From assembly GCA_046316025.1 (NCBI GenBank), contig JBKCXU010000053.1, forward strand, positions 1 through 8,532: DNA of 8,532 bases, read 5' to 3'. The notes beneath the pieces were generated by a model. It worked only from the letters and a program-made list of their open reading frames with translations, was not told the origin of the DNA and did not search any database. Positions 6,243-8,532 of this stretch are shown piece by piece. The number at the start of each line of letters is the position of its first letter. Position 1 is the stretch's first letter. Made by a program: the position numbers and the translations under genes. Source of the stretch: JAJTHJ01 sp046316025 (GTDB lineage: Bacteria > Pseudomonadota > Gammaproteobacteria > Burkholderiales > Burkholderiaceae_F).

Positions 6243-6971
6243 ATGTCCAACTCGCAAGAGCCTCGTCTGGCGCGTGCGGCGGCGATGATCGCCGACCCGG
6301 CACGCTCGCGCATGCTCTCCTACCTGCTCGCGGGCCAGTACGCGAGCGCCGGCGAGCTGGCGCGCGCCGGGTCCGTGACCGCGCCCACGGCGAGCGCACA
6401 TCTGGGCAAGCTGCTGGCAAGCGGATTCGTGATCTGCGAGGCACGCGGGAGGCACCGCTACTACCGACTGGCGGATGCGGAGATCGCTCATGCGCTGGAA
6501 GCGCTGGCGCTGGTGGCCGAGCGGGCCCCGGCCGAGCGCGCCTGGGCCAGCCCCGAGCGCCGGCGCCTGCGCTACGCGCGCTGCTGTTACCGGCACCTTG
6601 CGGGCGCGCTCGGGGTGGCGCTATTCACTCATCTGCTGCAAGAGCAGCACCTGCGCAGCAGCGCCGATGGTTACGCGCTCACCCCCAGCGGGGAAGCCTG
6701 GATTCATCGCCTGGGTTGCACGCCGCCGACACCAGGACCTGGCCGCCGGTTCGCCTATGCCTGTCTGGACTGGTCGGAGCGACGCGATCATCTGGCCGGC
6801 AGCCTGGCCGACGCGCTGCTCGATCACTTCGTCTCCAGGCACTGGCTGCGCCGCAACGTCGTGCCGCGCACGGTGATGCCGGGGGCGGGCAGCAGCCACC
6901 GCGCACTGACCCTGACGCCAACGGGACAGCGCGAGCTGTTGCCGCAACTGGGCTTGGACGCCGCGTGGTAG
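6243..6971 (+). CDS. ArsR-family transcriptional regulator with long C-terminal domain
   Basis: This 242-aa protein is about twice the size of classic ArsR/SmtB repressors. The winged helix-turn-helix is at residues 12-75: helix region ASAGELARAGSVTAPTASAH (34-53), then LGKLLASGFV (54-63) and a wing EARGRHRYYRLA (66-77). The recognition helix lacks the CxC metal site of arsenic and cadmium sensors, so a small-molecule ligand is more likely. The C-terminal part repeats an HLAGxL motif: CCYRHLAGAL (114-123) and CLDWSERRDHLAGSL (174-188), a pattern of this longer ArsR subgroup. A GGAGGA (6229-6234) eight bases upstream fixes the start. It lies 89 bp downstream of the MFS gene on the same strand and probably regulates that transporter and its NIPSNAP partner. 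Confidence 0.88.
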   Translation: MSNSQEPRLARAAAMIADPARSRMLSYLLAGQYASAGELARAGSVTAPTASAHLGKLLASGFVICEARGRHRYYRLADAEIAHALEALALVAERAPAERAWASPERRRLRYARCCYRHLAGALGVALFTHLLQEQHLRSSADGYALTPSGEAWIHRLGCTPPTPGPGRRFAYACLDWSERRDHLAGSLADALLDHFVSRHWLRRNVVPRTVMPGAGSSHRALTLTPTGQRELLPQLGLDAAW

Positions 6972-7005
6972 TTCGGCAAAGGACGCCGGCTACGCGACAT
7001 GCAAG

Positions 7006-7093
7006 GCAGATCAACACCGACATCGCCATCAACGTCGGCCTCGGCGACCTCGACCCGCCCTTTGTAGACCTTCTTGCAGGCCCGCACATATGA
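7006..7093 (+). pseudogene. Possible remnant resembling the C-terminus of a DctP protein
   Basis: Positions 7006-7041 match dctP 4341-4376 at 31 of 36 bases. The same reading frame gives QINTDIAINVGL against QVNAGIAVNVGL in DctP (8 of 12 identical). From this glutamine to the stop is 28 residues in both, although the remaining 16 residues do not clearly align. The frame ends in a TGA that overlaps the GST start codon (ATGA). It could be a decayed fragment of a paralogous binding-protein gene or a chance resemblance. No start codon or ribosome binding site is apparent downstream of the arsR-type stop. Confidence 0.25.
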
Positions 7094-7728
7094 AACCAAC
7101 CCTGTATTTCTCCCCCGGCGCTTGCTCGCTTGCTCCGCACATCGTCTTGGAGGAGATTGGACTTCCCTTTCAGCTTTCGCATACGTCGACCTCCGACGGC
7201 TCGACGCGCGCGGCCAAGTTCCTCAGGCTGAACCCCAAGGGCAGGGTTCCCGTCCTGGTAATCGGAGGCTCGGTCATTACCGAAGCGCCCGCCATCCTTC
7301 TGCACTTGGCTACGGCAAACAACGATCGGGGCTTGATCGCTGCGACCCCGGAGGGTCTGGTACGCACCGTCGAGTGGTTCAATTGGCTCTCCGGGACCGT
7401 GCACGCAGTGGCCATACGGCAAGTCTGGCGACCCGAGTCGTTCACCGACGTGCCGGCGCAGCACGAAGACATCGTGGCCAAGGGAAAGAAGAATCTGGCA
7501 GCGGCCTTCTCGCACATTGAACAGCGCTTCGGCGATGCGGCGTGGGCGGTCGCAGACCGATACAGCATCGTCGACCCGTATCTGCTGGTCTTCTATCGCT
7601 GGGGCAATCGGATCGGCTTCGACATGCGCGGCCAATGCCCCTCCTGGACCCGGCATGCCCTGCGTGTCATGGACCGTCCAGCCACGATGCGCGCGCTAGC
7701 AACGGAGAACATCTCTGTCTGGCAGTAG
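7090..7728 (+). CDS. Glutathione S-transferase, beta-class-like
   Basis: This 212-aa cytosolic enzyme probably conjugates or transfers glutathione. The thioredoxin-fold N-domain begins LYFSPGACSLAPHIVLEEIG (5-24). C12 and S13 occupy the positions of the beta-class active-site Cys10-Ser11 of Proteus mirabilis GST. NPKGRVPVL (48-56) holds the cis-proline, and TEAPAI (64-69) is the glutathione gamma-glutamyl site. H105 (in GTVHAV) matches the beta-class His106. The helical C-domain includes YSIVDPYLLVFYRW (158-171) with the SxxD N-capping box (S159-D162). Length is normal. The ribosome binding site is weak. GC is visibly lower than upstream (33/60 in the line at 7141-7200), suggesting separate acquisition. 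No partner genes lie nearby, so the physiological substrate is unknown. Confidence 0.9.
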   Translation: MKPTLYFSPGACSLAPHIVLEEIGLPFQLSHTSTSDGSTRAAKFLRLNPKGRVPVLVIGGSVITEAPAILLHLATANNDRGLIAATPEGLVRTVEWFNWLSGTVHAVAIRQVWRPESFTDVPAQHEDIVAKGKKNLAAAFSHIEQRFGDAAWAVADRYSIVDPYLLVFYRWGNRIGFDMRGQCPSWTRHALRVMDRPATMRALATENISVWQ

Positions 7729-7764
7729 CGCCCTCGACCTCAAGGGCTGCAAGTGCGCCCTAAC

Positions 7765-7825
7765 ATCTCGCTTGACGCGCGCGGGACCCCTTCGGCTCCC
7801 GCCAGGCCGCCAAGCCTCCGGAGAT
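7765..7825 (+). promoter_or_regulatory. Structured leader that can sequester the GNAT ribosome binding site
   Basis: ATCTCGCTTG (7765-7774) can pair with CAAGC (7811-7815) and GAGAT (7821-7825), with a 5-base bulge at 7816-7820. CG 7776-7777 pairs with 7808-7809. An inner stem GCGGGA (7781-7786) pairs with TCCCGC (7797-7802) around a 10-base loop. The outer strand includes most of the GGAG at 7820-7823. Upstream, AGGGC (7743-7747) can pair with GCCCT at either 7730-7734 or 7757-7761. The pairing is seen in sequence. A regulatory role is inferred. Confidence 0.35.
7820..7823 (+). promoter_or_regulatory. Ribosome binding site that sets the GNAT start
   Basis: GGAG is five bases before the ATG at 7829. 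It favours that start over an in-frame TTG at 7772, which would add 19 residues outside the fold and lies within the predicted leader stem. Confidence 0.7.
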
Positions 7826-7828
7826 CAC

Positions 7829-8323
7829 ATGACTGTCATTCGTCGCTATCAGGAGGCCGACTGGCCCGCGGTCTGGTCGCTGCTGCACGCCACGTTTGCT
7901 TCGGGCGACACCTACGCCTTCTCCCCGGACAGCAGCGAGTCCGAGGTTCACAAGGCCTGGGTCGAGCTTCCCGCCGCAAGCTTTGTCGCCTGCGCGCCCG
8001 ATGGTCGACTGGTCGGAACCTACTTCCTCAAAGCCAACCAGCCGGGCCTCGGTTCGCATGTCTGCAACTGCGGCTATGTCGTCGCACCGGAGGCCCAGGG
8101 CCAAGGCGTTGCGTCCGCCATGTGCGAACACTCGCAGCGAGAAGCCGTGGCCATGGGCTTTCTCGCCATGCAGTTCAATCTCGTCGTGTCCACCAATGAA
8201 CGGGCGGTCCGTCTGTGGAAGCGGCTCGGCTTCCATGTTGCCGGCACGCTGCCCCGCGCGTTCCGCCATCGACGTCTTGGACTCGTCGATGCCTTGGTCA
8301 TGTACAAGGAGCTCGCACCTTAG
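7829..8323 (+). CDS. GNAT-family N-acetyltransferase
   Basis: This 164-aa cytosolic enzyme would transfer an acetyl group from acetyl-CoA to an amine. The fold runs from strand 1 (TVIRRYQEADWPAV, 2-15) through FVACAPDGRLVGTYFL (52-67) to motif A, VVAPEAQGQGVASAMCEHSQ (84-103). There Q90-G91-Q92-G93-V94-A95 fits the Q/RxxGxG/A pyrophosphate-binding loop. Motif B is STNERAVRLWKRLGF (121-135), the N-x-x-A-x-x-x-Y/W-x-x-x-G-F pattern common in this family. Length is typical. The acceptor cannot be predicted. It could be a protein N-terminus, an amino acid or an antibiotic-like amine. It stands alone between the GST gene and the repeat array. Confidence 0.88.
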   Translation: MTVIRRYQEADWPAVWSLLHATFASGDTYAFSPDSSESEVHKAWVELPAASFVACAPDGRLVGTYFLKANQPGLGSHVCNCGYVVAPEAQGQGVASAMCEHSQREAVAMGFLAMQFNLVVSTNERAVRLWKRLGFHVAGTLPRAFRHRRLGLVDALVMYKELAP

Positions 8324-8324
8324 C

Positions 8325-8349
8325 TTGTCCGCGACGGGCGGACTCCAAG
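8325..8349 (+). terminator. Hairpin directly after the GNAT stop
   Basis: GTCCGC (8327-8332) pairs with GCGGAC (8338-8343) around a 5-base loop. CTT (8324-8326) can add pairs with AAG (8347-8349) across a short bulge. It starts two to four bases after the stop and may mark the end of the transcript. There is no T-run, so intrinsic termination is uncertain. Confidence 0.35.
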
Positions 8350-8393
8350 ACGGCGAAGCGCGCCGGCTCTTCGATTAGTCTTCGGACCGTCAT

Positions 8394-8532
8394 TGCGTAT
8401 TTCAGCCCATCGTAGACGGCATTTCAGGCCGATCGTAGACGGCATTTCAAGTTGATCGTGGACGCTGTTTCAGCGTGATCGTGGACGGGGTTTCAGGCGG
8501 ATCGTGGACGATCCGGGAGCGCGCAGGCGATC
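8394..8532. mobile_element. Possible end of an IS21-like insertion sequence extending beyond the window
   Basis: The only direct evidence is the array of short terminal-type repeats at 8400-8510, oriented so that copies nearer the right edge are more alike. IS21-family elements carry several copies of a short transposase-binding repeat at each end, and ATCGTGGACG with TTTCA recalls such ends in proteobacteria. The outer tip may be near the TG at 8394. No istA or istB sequence is in the window, so family assignment rests on memory of pattern only. Confidence 0.4.
8400..8510 (+). repeat. Five tandem 22-23-bp repeats (TTTCA-N4/5-ATCGTRGACG)
   Basis: Units begin at 8400, 8422, 8445, 8468 and 8491, with spacing 22, 23, 23 and 23. 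Each opens with TTTCA and contains ATCGTAGACG (units 1-2) or ATCGTGGACG (units 3-5). The bases between these blocks vary. Around unit 5 the arms CGGATCGT (8498-8505) and ACGATCCG (8508-8515) form an 18-bp palindrome with a 2-base centre. The near two-helical-turn period would place bound proteins on one face of the DNA. No open reading frame with recognisable content overlaps it. Confidence 0.85.

Noticed and set aside
7757..7825. Integron attC-like site between GST and GNAT (CCCTAAC followed by TCGCTTGA and a hairpin)
   Set aside because: The left core has C where RYYYAAC needs a purine, and no GTTRRRY core is found downstream, so recombination-competent ends are missing. The hairpin is reported as a leader instead.
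7772..7828. Upstream TTG start for the GNAT gene
   Set aside because: It has no ribosome binding site and would add residues outside the acetyltransferase fold. GGAG five bases before the ATG at 7829 decides the start.
8400..8510. CRISPR array
   Set aside because: The variable parts between conserved blocks are only 4-5 bases and the period is 22-23 bp, far too short for repeat-spacer units.

Overview
The window is GC-rich chromosomal DNA, very strongly so up to about position 7000 (one sampled line near 1261-1320 is 47/60 G+C). Gene content, operon style and codon use suggest a betaproteobacterium of the Burkholderiales type. That placement is inferred from general resemblance, not from a marker gene. 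No stretch longer than 300 bases lacks a gene.

Region 1 (1-4428) is a sugar-acid uptake and phosphorylation locus. A LacI/GntR-type repressor on the minus strand, cut by the window edge, is divergent from a gluconokinase (gntK). The 92-bp gap between them holds a perfect 14-bp palindrome, the probable operator, next to a perfect -35 hexamer. Downstream of gntK, past a REP-like inverted repeat, lie the three subunits of a TRAP transporter: DctQ small membrane subunit, DctM large membrane subunit and DctP periplasmic binding protein. The simplest reading is that DctP captures gluconate or a close aldonate, DctQM imports it with sodium, GntK phosphorylates it to 6-phosphogluconate, and the repressor senses the substrate or its phosphate. 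A strong stem-loop follows dctP.

Region 2 (4517-6971) is a compact set: a NIPSNAP-family protein overlapping an MFS transporter by 4 bp, then an ArsR-type regulator 89 bp downstream. The layout suggests a small export or uptake module with its own regulator. The substrate cannot be read from the sequence.

Region 3 (7090-8323) holds two stand-alone accessory genes of visibly lower GC: a beta-class-like glutathione S-transferase and a GNAT acetyltransferase. The gap before the GST contains a short stretch resembling the C-terminus of DctP. The leader of the acetyltransferase can fold into a long stem that includes its ribosome binding site.

Region 4 (8324-8532) is non-coding as far as seen. 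It carries five tandem copies of a roughly 23-bp unit (TTTCA, 4-5 variable bases, ATCGTRGACG) running toward the right edge. This looks like the end of a mobile element, probably IS21-like, whose genes would lie outside the window.
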